64,000 bases of DNA from Isoetes taiwanensis. Its lineage: Eukaryota; Streptophyta; Lycopodiopsida; Isoetales; Isoetaceae. The stretch covers positions 3,211,461 through 3,275,460 of the forward strand of contig JAJEKV010000086.1 of NCBI GenBank assembly GCA_021234155.1, read 5' to 3'. A program made the position numbers and the translations under genes. Shown in pieces: positions 36,765 through 47,156 of this stretch. How positions within the stretch are numbered: position 1 is the first letter of the stretch; each line of letters begins with the position of its first letter. The notes below the pieces were generated by a model, which was not told where the DNA came from, ran no database searches, and saw nothing but the letters and a program-made list of their open reading frames with translations.

Positions 36765-38254
36765 TTGGGCCAGGGAGGAGGCAAGGACATATCCAAAAGC
36801 TGCATCAGCTTGGCGCTGGATCTTCGAGAGCCAATTCTTAGCCAGGATGTATCCAATAGGCATCCGGTGGATTCCCAGGAGCTGACTTCTGGAAATTCGG
36901 AGAGGATGGAGAATAGAGAGGTGGTGCCCAGCTCAATGCCACCTTTGGAGTCTGTAACTTTGCCATCTTTGGTTGGTGAGAATGGTGGTTTGCTGCCAGA
37001 AGACCTCTTTCGGGTATGTTCCCCAGAGGTGATGCCTCAACCACAACGAGCCCCAGCTCCTCATGCATGGAAAGGTAATGACACTGTTGCCCGTCTTTCT
37101 AGGCCTAGGTTTTCTGATTGGATTAGGCAACCGTTGCAAGCAGAAAGTGCAGAGAAAAGTTCTAGAGTGTCAGAGGCACTGCTTATCTCAGAGCAGAATA
37201 ACAAGAAGGATTTGCAGCAAGTTTTTAAATCATTACCTCCTGTTGTAGAAATTAATCACTAGAAGCATGTGCGATTATCTGAGAGAATTTGGTTGCATTT
37301 TGATTGTTAGGCCATTTCACTTGGGCCTTTTGGATATCAGCGAGGCTTGGGTAGTGCGGCTACGGGGACTCAGTTTAAGAGGCTGGGGTTGCCTCCATAT
37401 GTGACTCTGAAGTCTCTGGGTAATAATTTTTTCTTATTATGGTTGATTTTGATGCCACGGTGGAGCAGTTGGTCTCGCATGGAGTGGCACATATGGGAGG
37501 GGCCTATGTTTTGTTCCAAAGATTATGCTCCGTGGTTTCTCTTACGCTAGACCTCTTTGCGGTTAGAGTGCCATGCTGGCTTCAAATCCGGGATCTGCCT
37601 CCAGAGATGATGGTGCCTGAGTTTCTAGTAGCCATGGCCAAAGGCCTGGGAACTCACATAGCGCACTCGATTGTGGGTGCACCACAGATATGTGTAGGTA
37701 TTCGGGCGGATGAAGGGTTACCTCAGAGTCTTGTGATTAAGAGTGGTGATTATTATTCTTACTTCCAGTTGGACTTGCTCAATGGGGGAGAGCTTTTGGC
37801 AATGTTTCCCTCGCTTAAGCAGTTTCACCAGCATAATCTGCATTCAGCACCCAAGCAGGCAGAGCAAATAGTGATTGGGCCGCCTTCATCTTCTGCACTT
37901 GTTCCCCCTGTGTTGAAGGCTGTGGAGCAGATGGGCAGTCCAGAGACACAACCTGAACCCTCCTCTCGTATGGTGCATCCCGAGGTATGTAGGAGACTTG
38001 CACAGATTGAAGAGTTGCAGCAGAAAGAGGAAGGGTGGCAGCAGGTTGTTTCTAGGAGGCGAAATCATGTGAGAGCTCCTCAAGAGGGTCATTTAGCTCA
38101 TCTGCAGCCCACTGTGCTGGCCCCTCCTCAAATGGATCGAATGATGATTGATCAGGTAGTCCAGAACTTTTCTTCCTGGGCTGATCGTGTGGAGGCATGT
38201 GAGGCTTTGCAAGGGGATCCTGACCCCTTGGTGCACAAGGACCCACATGGATAA
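36765..38254 (+). pseudogene. L1 ORF1 (RNA-binding protein)
   Basis: Frames 36765-37262 and 37439-38254 are parts of one ORF1 disrupted near 37260-37440. The second contains VRVPCWLQIRDLPPEMM and an RGD/SYF beta segment typical of the DUF4283 region of plant L1 ORF1 proteins. A charged Gln/Glu-rich tail follows (EELQQKEEGWQQVVSRRR). ORF1 binds the element RNA. Confidence 0.75.
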
Positions 38255-41200
38255 GAAAATTCTATCTTGGAATGTGAGAGGCATCAAATCCTCTCCGATA
38301 AGCGAGCACGTCTCGCCATGGCTGTGAAGAATCTTAATCCAGATATCTTGTGTTTGCAGGAGCATAAATGTGCCAGGGGCGATATTAACAACCTAATGAA
38401 TATCTTGGGTAATCAGTATGTAGCTGCAGCTGCTACAACGGGCAGGGCCAGGGGAGGTACTTTGATTTGTTGGAAAATGGGTGTACATGTAACCTTTTCA
38501 GCCACAGATAGCCAGGGCCAGTGGGCAGTGATTAAGTGGAAGGAGGGCCAATCTGAGTGGGGCTTAGTAAATGTGTATGCTCCAATTGGGGCCACTCAGA
38601 GAGGTTGTTTATGGGCACAACTGCGAAATAAGCTCCAGTCCTTTGGTATGGGTTCTACATGGTTTGTCCTGGGTGACTTTAACATGGTGGAGCTCCCAGA
38701 GGACAGGCATGGTATTGGTTCAGATATTGTACATGGTTTTGAGAGTGATCAATGGCTTAGGCTTGTGCGGGGAGTGGGGTTTGTGAGCTTCAGGGGATCG
38801 AATTTTACTTGGTGCAATAATTGGCTGGGGCATGGTAGGGCATACTTTAGGCTGGATAGAGTTTATGGCACTCCAGCAGTCTTGGATTATACTGCTTTCA
38901 CTAGGATGAATGTTTTGGCCACCTCTGTCTCTGATCACACTCCCCAGATCATTCAACGACTTCATGACCACCCACTGCGGCCTCTCAGGATGGTTTTTAA
39001 GCTTAACACAACCTTTCTTCAGGATCCGAGTTCCGCGGTAGGTTTGAAGCTCATTTGGCGGCGAATATTCAGCCCGGGACAGCGGAATGAGTGCAATGGC
39101 TATAGCATTGGCTAGGGTAAAACAATTTCTTGAAAATAATGGAAGCGGCAAAAGGCTTTGGCTCGGCGTCCACGCAGTTGGATGCCTTATATGCGGGCCC
39201 GGAGTCTCTTAGAGGGGCCGGGTCTCGATGGCTTGCGTGAAGCGGCAGGTGCTGTCGGTCGAGGTTGAGGAGGAGGCCAAGGTGTCGCGAGGCCAGGTCA
39301 AAGCGGGTTTTGGCGTGGCTGAAGCATTACGACACTTGCTCTAAAGTCTTTTTGAGCAGCCCGCCCGGAAAAGTATCACGGCAGCCATGGCGGATATAGT
39401 TACACTCTAGGGAGTGTTGTTTGCGAAGAACCAGATGCTATCAAGGCCTTTGTAGCAAATAAGACTATGAAACATTTTTCAAGGAGAGCCCGCTTCCCTC
39501 ACGCGAGTGTTTTTCAAGAGCTGGTCTTGGCCAAGGTATCGCCAAGAATCTCAGCCCCTTCAAAGCCGCGAGCTTAGAGGAGCCGTTGACGAGGCGGGGA
39601 GTTGGGGACGATGCCGCCTATTGGCTCGGAATAAGTGTCACGGGTTGGATGGAATACCGGTGGAGTTTTTTTAGAAGTCTTTGGGAATGGGTGGGGGACT
39701 TCGGTGGATGCGGTGTATGTGGATCTTTTGGGGAATAACTTCGATGCATCCTCTGCTGAATCTGATTGTATTTCACTTATACCCAAGTGTAAGCATCCTA
39801 AAACCATCAATGACCGGAGGCCTATTACTCTCGTTTGTGCGTAGTGCATAAAATCATTGCTAAGGCTTTGGGAGGAGGCTTAAGCCCGATTACTAGTTCA
39901 CGCCATTAGCGCCAGAGAAGCGATCTGGTTTTATACCTCGTGAGAATATTCTTCATAATGTGGCTCTTTGCTTTTGAGGGAGTGCATTGGGCTCGTGGGA
40001 TGAGGCAGCCCCTTGTTTTTTTTCTTAAAATGGATTTTGCCAAGGCTTATGACAATGTCGGTGGCAGTTCTTGGCGAGATATGATCTTGAGCCTTTGGGT
40101 GCGGGCCTAGTTTGAAACGGTTATGAAGTTGCACGTGTGCGCTAGGGCGACAGTGTGGTGTCAGGGTGAGACCTCTTCAATCTTCTCTGTAGGCCGAGGC
40201 ATTAGGCAGGGATGTCCGTTGGCCCCCTTCATGTTCACTATATAGTGGCAAAAAGCTCTCTCGCGGCTTTTTGGTGGCAATTCTGACAATGTGGTGCAAG
40301 GTCTCTGCGCATGGATGATGGGTCGCCAACAGGTTTTGCGATCCAATTTCGCGATGATACATTCCTCTTTCTTCATGCAGATGAGTCAATCTCCGAGCAG
40401 CCAAGAATATTTTAGATGCCTTTTCTTTAGCTTCCGGGATGCTTGCTTAACCGGTCGGTGCTTTCGGCCATGTGGATGCGGAGGAACCTCCTCCTGCGTG
40501 GTTGAGTCGGTTTCCACTGGCTCTAAAACCGCCACACACACCGCCAAACCGTAAGACATACCATTTAGCTTGGACATTAATGCTAGGGCAATTTGGGCGG
40601 AGACATTACAGAATCTTAAGCAACATTTGAATTGGTGGAGGGGAAGTAAACTCACAATGGCTGGTAGGATTCTGGTAGCCAAGTCGGTGCTCAGTAGCAC
40701 TCATGTTTACGACCTCCTCCCTCGCATACTTGCACCGTGATTGTGTGGTTAAGGAGTTAGATGACACCATTACATAATTTTGTTTGGGGGGGAATGGAAT
40801 GAGGAGGGGCTAAATGATGAAAAACTTAAATTGCGCATGGTGGAAGTGTGTGCGTCCCGATGGTGGAATGTGTCCCGGGGGGGCTTGGGGATGCTTGATG
40901 TGTCGTTGCACGCGAAGGTTACGGTGTCGAAATTCATGTGGCGGTTGTTGCGGGAGCAACAATCCCGAGTTTGGCTCTGTTGGCACGATTAAACCGTCAC
41001 TCCATTGTGTTTAGGAAGCCAGCTATTCCGGCTCAGTTGCCGTGGGCTCTGTTTGAGGTTTTGCGGCCATTCCCTCATGCTTCGCCTTTTCTTAAGGGTC
41101 TTCTGAAGGCCTGGAAGGTGGTCAAGGTTCTCTTTTCATTGTACTCTAACAGGTGTATGGTAGCCTCATCGCCCTTTCTCTGGGTACCCTTGGACTCTGC

Positions 41201-42054
41201 ATCTCCCTTGGCCTCTTCCCTACACCCAGGTACTCAGCGTCGATGGATTGCTACAGGGGTAACATCCATCCGTGACTGGTATTGGGAGGGTCATCTGGCG
41301 CCGTGGGAGTTTTTTAGGGAGAGATTTGGCCTTCGGCGGTGGGACATACGGACTTGGGCCAGACTTGCCAATGCTATTCCATTGCAGTTGTCTTCTCAAG
41401 TCAATCGCGTTTGGAAGCCCCATAGTGGACTTGATGCATCTCAGTTTGTAGCATCGGCTTATGGGCTCCTAGTGCTTCATGACATGTTGCCGCCTTCGGA
41501 TAAGTGGTCGCTTAAGCTTCCAGGGAGTAAGTGGCCCGCCATGTGGAAGTGGGCTGGAATACATTGCCTCCTCCTAAAATCCGTACCCTTTTGTGGCAGA
41601 TCTTGCACCGTAGCCTCAGGGTGAATGTTTGAGTCCACAGGTTCAAGTCTCAGGTAGCGGAAACATGCCCTTTATGTGGGAGGCGACGTGAGACCATTGA
41701 GCACTGCTTTGTCCTATGCACAAAGGTAGGGGCAGCTTGGTCCTGGGTGAGAGCCCTCTTTGGGACTTCACTATGCAGTCAGAAGATTCTCTTGGGAGTC
41801 CTTCCTAGCAGGTGGGCAGTGGCCAAGCAGCAGGCATTTCATTTATGCAGAGCTTGGCTTTTGTGGCTGATTTGGAAAAGACGGAGAGCGAAGGTCTTTC
41901 AGAATGCAGTGCTTAGCCCTTTTCAGTTGGTTCCGATCTTGAGAAATAAGTTGTGGCAGGCTTACCAAGTCTCAAGCTTATCTGGCACAGTTAAGCGGGA
42001 AATTTGGTCGACATTCCTACAGATTGTGGATCATGATGGGCGCTTCATTTCGTA
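38252..42054 (+). pseudogene. L1 ORF2: endonuclease, RT and C-terminal zinc region
   Basis: The endonuclease starts KKILSWNVRGIKS (frame break near 38290), then NPDILCLQEHKC, WGLVNVYAPIGA, WFVLGDFNMVE and SFRGSNFTWCNN, ending TSVSDHTPQI. The RT remnants are NDRRPITLV, FLKMDFAKAYDNV, VGRGIRQGCPLAPFMF and TMAGRILVAKSVLS, with many stops. The C-terminal zf-RVT-like region has CPLCGRRRETIEHCFVLC and a Trp-rich tail up to 42054. Together these drive target-primed reverse transcription. Confidence 0.92.
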
Positions 42055-42143
42055 GCACCACACTTATCATTGTACTTGATCGCAGTCTAGTGGTTTAATA
42101 TATTCTTATATTCTTGAAAAAAAAAATATGCTGTGAAATTTGA

Positions 42144-42518
42144 ATGATTCAAGTTCACCATATGCCCAGCTGCATAATTCTCTCCACGTCAACACCAAAG
42201 GTAAGATGCCAAAATCTGTGTACATGGGCCGATCGTTATCTCATAGTCTAGAATGGCTACATGCAGAGAGAATGTCAAAGAAAGTGATTTTGTTTGGCTT
42301 TGTGCCATCTATATTTAATAAAAGAGTTCCAAGGTTTCCTTGGCAACATCATGCTATACTGCAGTCATGCTCAAAGAATCTTTCGCTTCATTGAACCATC
42401 CAACATGACTAATAAGATTTAGTAGGTTGTACTAGTGATCCACCAATGTTGTTTGTAGATCCATGACAGAATTCATGTCCATGCAAACCTATACCCTCAA
42501 AATGTTTCTTCTTACAAG
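42144..42518. other. Non-coding spacer
   Basis: A short plus frame at 42140-42394 has no recognisable domain. Nothing else supported; it may be intron or leader of the cytochrome b5 relic. Confidence 0.4.
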
Positions 42519-42832
42519 TATATGATGTAGCAAAGTTCTTGGATGACCACTTGGGTGGGCATGAAGTCGTATGAGAGCTCCTTGAAGTGTCTTTTTTAGC
42601 ATAAAATTATCGACTTGATCTGCTCTGATGCAATCTTACAGGCAAGGACGCAACTAATAATTTTGAGGATGCTTGCCACAATACAAGCACAAGGGCCATG
42701 GTGGAGGAGTATTATATTGGTGGACCCGTCTACTCCAGCATCAAAACCTACTTACCACCAACCAACCAACATCCTTACAACTATGATAAGGCATCAGATT
42801 TGTTATCAAGATCTTGCAATTCTTGGTTTTAA
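42519..42832 (+). pseudogene. Cytochrome b5 relic, two exons
   Basis: After a CAAG acceptor at 42517-42518, G/TATATGATG reads VYDVAKFLDDHLGGHEVV and then hits TGA at 42572. After the acceptor TTACAG at 42636-42641, GGCAAGGAC reads GKDATNNFEDACHNTSTRA then MVEEYYIGG up to TAA at 42832. These are consecutive exons of plant cytochrome b5, an ER-bound haem electron carrier. The two haem-ligand histidines (DDH and ACH) are kept, but HPGG is HLGG, the first exon is cut short and the membrane anchor is scrambled. Retained intron positions argue for a genomic duplicate rather than a processed copy. No 5' exon is seen. Confidence 0.85.
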
Positions 42833-43500
42833 GTTATTTCACCATATGATGCATATGGAGTTTAAAGAATCTCAAGGAATCTTAAGGGGACTTAAGGGAA
42901 CCTGAGCGCAATTTAAGAGAATCTCAAGAACCTCAAGAGAATCTAATGGGAATCTTGAGAGAATACCAAAGATTGTATCTAGAGAATCTTGAGGGCACCT
43001 AAAGGGGCTTAAGATGATCTTATATCTAAGGAATGTCGAGGGAAGCAAAGGGAATTTTAGGGAAATTTGAGGGATCATATGTGAATGGTTGGGTATCTTT
43101 TAGAGATCTAACTCATCTTTAGAATTGACACAAGCCCCAGTGAGATGGTAGATGCTGCCGCACTGTATGCACATTGTCACATGTCTTGTAGACGTAATTA
43201 TGTGGTTTCTAGAGATGTTACTTTGTAATAGGAAACCGCCATACGGGGAGGAGTTTTAAATGGCGGCTGGCGTTAAAATGGCCACGAAGCGGCGGGCCGC
43301 CCGGTGGTGTGTCGCCTGAAAGTTTCTGCCATGGAAACTCCAACACGTGGCAGTTCCCTTACATAAATAACCGGGAGGGGGGGGGTTCGAGGTGGCGCCG
43401 ACGTGTCGCCTACGTGGATGTATTGCGTGTGTTTCTTCTTTCGTCAAGCTTTGGCGATGGCATAGCTCCGGCAGCTCAGAGACATTTTTTTGAGGTGTTG
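42833..43500. repeat. Purine-rich degenerate repeat and spacer
   Basis: 42850-43080 is built from many imperfect copies of a unit like GAATCTCAAGGG, with CTTAAGGGGAC variants. The remainder to 43500 has no supported gene. Confidence 0.6.
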
Positions 43501-43521
43501 CTATGGCGCTCGCCTCGTCGT

Positions 43522-43715
43522 CTAGTTCTACAGTGGCGCCTTGGCCTTAGCTTCATTTTGATATCGATTTTGCTGGATTTGGAGCTTTCTTGAAGTCTTG
43601 TGATGTGTTTTTGTGTTCCGAGGAGTTCTGGCGAGTTCTTGCAAGTTCTACAGTGGAGCCTTGGCCTTAGCTTCATTTTGATATCTATTTTTCTGGATTT
43701 GGAGCTTGCTTCAAG
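43522..43715. repeat. Direct duplication of about 74 bp, 120 bp apart
   Basis: TAGTTCTACAGTGGCGCCTT... (about 43522-43595) recurs with few changes at about 43643-43715 (AAGTTCTACAGTGGAGCCTT...). It lies in the leader of the recombinase-like locus. Confidence 0.88.
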
Positions 43716-43899
43716 TCTTCTGATGAGTTTTTTGAGTTTTGAAGAGTTCTGGCGAGTTTGTGACGAGTTCTTCGGAGTTCTGAAGTGTTCTGGCGAGTTT
43801 TTAGAGTTTGGCGAGCTTCTTAAGGTAATTTTCTTAGTTTTTAGTTTCCTTAGTAGATTTCTAACACTTTCTTGTTTGTTTCTTGCAGTTCTCGACAGT

Positions 43900-46738
43900 A
43901 TGGAGGAGAAAAGCAGGTTCAACATTGTGATTTTGTTGTTGTTTGGCTTGCATGTAGTGTTAGCTAACTGCGTTCGGGCTAGCAGACCATCTTTTGCTAA
44001 TATTCTTGATCTGGATGAAGACCTCTGTAGGGAAGAAAGAGGAATAGACTTGGATTCTGTGTTAGAAAGTGTAAATCGTCAAGATGTTAGGGAGTTAATG
44101 GACAGTGTGGCAAACGAAGAGTGGTTTCACGTGGATTTTGTTGAGCCAGATGCCCGGGGGGTTCACCTAGATTATGATGAAACATGTGAGTGCACTAAAT
44201 GGGTTTTTTTATTGCCTCTCTAGTACCGTATACGTAAGAAAAATATAAGGTTTTTATAGTTTGAATGTCGTACGGATACCAAAGGGAGTGTTGTGGCACC
44301 AGTGTTCGATTCATATTCATACTGTAAGGGTCCGTCATTTTTGGATGAGCTTCTACTGTTGGGGATACTGTGATAATATGATATGACTATGATAATATAT
44401 AGTACACATATATAAAATAATAGAGATATCGTATATGTATGGAAGGGGTTGTCAAGTAAAAGTGTTTTGGGCAAGTAATTATATGATATGGGCTGCATTT
44501 TTTTACAAATAATGTAGTCGTATATAAAGGGTTTTTCATATGGAACTGTCGTATACAATGGGTTTTTTGGCAACCTAAGGAATGCACATGGCATATATAT
44601 CTATAATAGAAGTGAATCCTTTGGGGCCAGATGGCAAGGATGATGAATGTCAAGAGTTTATGGCCTTAGATGAGAGAATGTTAAAGGAGATTGATGGAGG
44701 AGGTAAGGATAAGTCGCCTAGGGTAAGTCAGTGGGCTAGAAAGAAGTTTGACAAATGGAGGGCGTGGGTTGGAGAAGATATTTCAGTTCCAATTGAGGAT
44801 ATTCCTCACATTAAGTTGGATAATCTGCTTGAGAGGTTTATGATTCAAGTGAAGAGGAGAAATGGTCTGCTGTAAGGTAAATATTTACCTTTCTTTGTCT
44901 TTTAATTGTTTTCTCTATTTCTAACTTTGTGTTTTGTTTTCTTGCAGCTTGAACTGCCTTTATAAGGCATTTGGTAGAATGATAAGAAAGAAGCAAGATG
45001 CTACTATTGCAGCAATAGCACAAAGGGACGTTATTCCTTTCAATATTTTGCATGATCCTGTGTTTACTAGGTCTAAGCTTGCATTTATAGGAGCTTCAGA
45101 TAGATCTAGGTTGGCTGGAGTTGTCACTAGAGCAAAGAAAGTCCCAGTTTACCTTTTAGGACTGAGCTGGACCTACTAAATGACTATGACTATGAAATAT
45201 CTCATAGTAGGGGCTGTCAGAAGAGACTCTGTTTCTATTTGTTTCAAGGTTTACTATTAGAGCTACTGGTGAGGTTTGGAGTGTAATGGATGTTGATTTA
45301 ACCATTGAGTATGATAACTCGAGTGAGTTTTTGCTGTATAATGAAAGAACAAGCAAGAATTGGGGTACAACAGTTACCCGATTCGATCCTTCTCACTTTA
45401 GACCTCCAATATGGAGTTATGAGGAGGATTTTCTAGTGACATATAAAAAATATGTGCGCCATTTACCTGTTGAGGAGTCTCCAGTGCCTCGACCTTTATT
45501 TCTTCAACCAATTGACATGCCTAGAGATGTAAGTATTTCACTTTTCCTGTTTATTTTTGTTTTCTTGTTTATTTCTGACATGCATTTATTTTCAGGCATG
45601 GTATGGGAAGACCAGGGTTGGTCAGAATGCATTAACATCATGGTTGAAGGCGATGGGAAAGATCCTGGATGCTGAAATGTCAAACAAGCGTGGCAGGTGT
45701 CTGCTGTCACTCGAATGTCGTTGGTTGGTGTACCTCCAGAAGTTGGCAAGCTAGTTACTGGACGTTGGAGTACCAAGTCGTATCAGAAGTAAGTGAACTT
45801 AATTTGTTTCAATTTATTTCAATTACTCTATTTTGATGTTTGGATTATTATGTTGTGCAGGTATGACAGATCTACAGATATTCAAGTGAATGCAGCTATG
45901 AATATTAATGCTTGTCCGTATAATGAAGATGGGACATTGAGGATGTACGAGGATGTTCTTATGGAAAAAATGAAGAAATAGGAGTCAAAATTTCTTGGTT
46001 CATCGTCCTGTAAAGTGTCGCAGCAGTCAACTAAGATGAATGTCAATTCTGGTATTTTCTTTACTTTATTTCTCCTTCAATTGCTACTTTCTATTACTTA
46101 CAATAACATGTTATGTTTTTTTCAGGTAATAAGATGAAGAAAACTGCTTGTGCTGTCTCTGGTCTAGAAGAAAAGGAGAATTTTCTATCGAAACAGGTTA
46201 GTATTTGTCTTGTTATTTTTTCTAGTATTTGTCGAAACAGGTTAGTGATTGTTTTGTATATTTACTTAATTATGTTGTAGCATATAAACATGCTACAGAT
46301 AGTAGCTTGGCTGTGCAGCATAGTGAGCTTACAGTTACAGGAAATCAAGCGCCCATTGTTTACGAGAATGATGATGATAATTTCTGGGATGTCGTCTTCA
46401 ATGCTCATCCTGAGTTATGTCGAGCGCATACTACTATCAACAACTCTGGTGGCCAATCTTTTGCTGGTGCAACATTGAATCAGTGTGTGATTGTTTCAGT
46501 TGCAGATGCTTCTGGATTAGCTACAGAATTGCAACAAGATTTCCAAGTGAAAATTTCTGCTGTAAAAACTTTGGATTGTATCTGGGATTCTATTTCGGAT
46601 TGTATTTCGGATTGTGATAATATGAATTTCAGAATTGCAAAAATGTTTCCAGAATGTCTTATGTATTATAATATAAAATTGTTTTCAACTTGTTTTCCAA
46701 ATTTTCTATACGTAAACAATACTGGTGGCACCGCTTAA
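43900..46738 (+). pseudogene. Crypton-like tyrosine recombinase, intron-containing, degenerate
   Basis: Exons read: 43900-44185, 44613-44871, 44948-about 45150, about 45230-45528, 45596-45788, 45861-46051, 46126-46196, 46281-46738, plus a leader intron 43825-43888. In order: KFDKWRAWVGEDISV and LDNLLERFMIQVKRRNG (N-terminal SAM-like part of ZMYM/QRICH1/KIAA1958-type proteins); LYKAFGRMIRKK; catalytic-domain TIRATGEVWSVMDVDL, FNERTSK-like LLYNERTSKNWG, RPLFLQPI, AWYGKTRVGQNALTSWLKAM; then, in a shifted frame, NKRGR and VTRMSLVGVPPEVGKLVTG followed by TKSYQKYDRS with the candidate Tyr. It ends with GGQSFAGATLNQCVI, like the NCTFN tails of these proteins. Defects: scrambled 45150-45250, 1-nt loss near 45697, TAG at 45979, and Arg where the family has the GH histidine. 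It may be a dead transposon or a decayed domesticated gene. Confidence 0.75.
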
Positions 46739-47156
46739 GCTCCACCACCAACAGAAGTTTCCATAGAAGAAAGAAAAATAGGAATCCAGGAGGAAAAAAG
46801 CCCTCGCCGTTGTTTACGTTTTGGAAAACTGATGCTTTTACTATTACTACTAGCAAAGTTATGCGTTCACATGAGGGGACATATATCCTTTGCTTTGAGT
46901 TCTTTTAAAGTGATTAGGAGATTTAGATTTCTCAAATAGACTATAACTTGTAGCTAATGAGCAAGATCATGGCATAGTACGTCTTTAGATATTTCATGTC
47001 AGGAACATTAAAGTTGACAGCATAAGCCATCTTGCAGCAAAGTACTCTATGCTTTCAACAAATCAGGCATCATTTATTTGGTAGGCTAGTATACGTTACA
47101 TATTATGTTATGTTACAGATCAGAACAGGGAACAGTATAATAAATCAGTATTTAAA
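46739..47156. other. Spacer, 3' flank of the lipase gene
   Basis: No gene seen; probably includes the 3' untranslated region of the minus-strand lipase. Confidence 0.5.

Larger units (their letters stand above)
36465..42125 (+). mobile_element. Nearly full-length L1-type LINE with TSD and poly-A
   Basis: An 18-bp target duplication flanks it: ATATGCTATGAAATTTGA at 36447-36464 and the same with one mismatch at 42126-42143. A run of A's ends the element just before the right copy. It contains ORF1 and ORF2 regions in the right order. Many stops and frameshifts, especially in the RT third (39100-40750), make it inactive, while the flanking duplication is still 17/18 identical. Confidence 0.93.

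Noticed and set aside
44948-45178. hAT/DUF659 transposase, suggested by VIPFNILHDPVF
   Set aside because: Flanking exons fit the Crypton/ZMYM recombinase order far better, and no hAT dimerisation region or BED finger is present.
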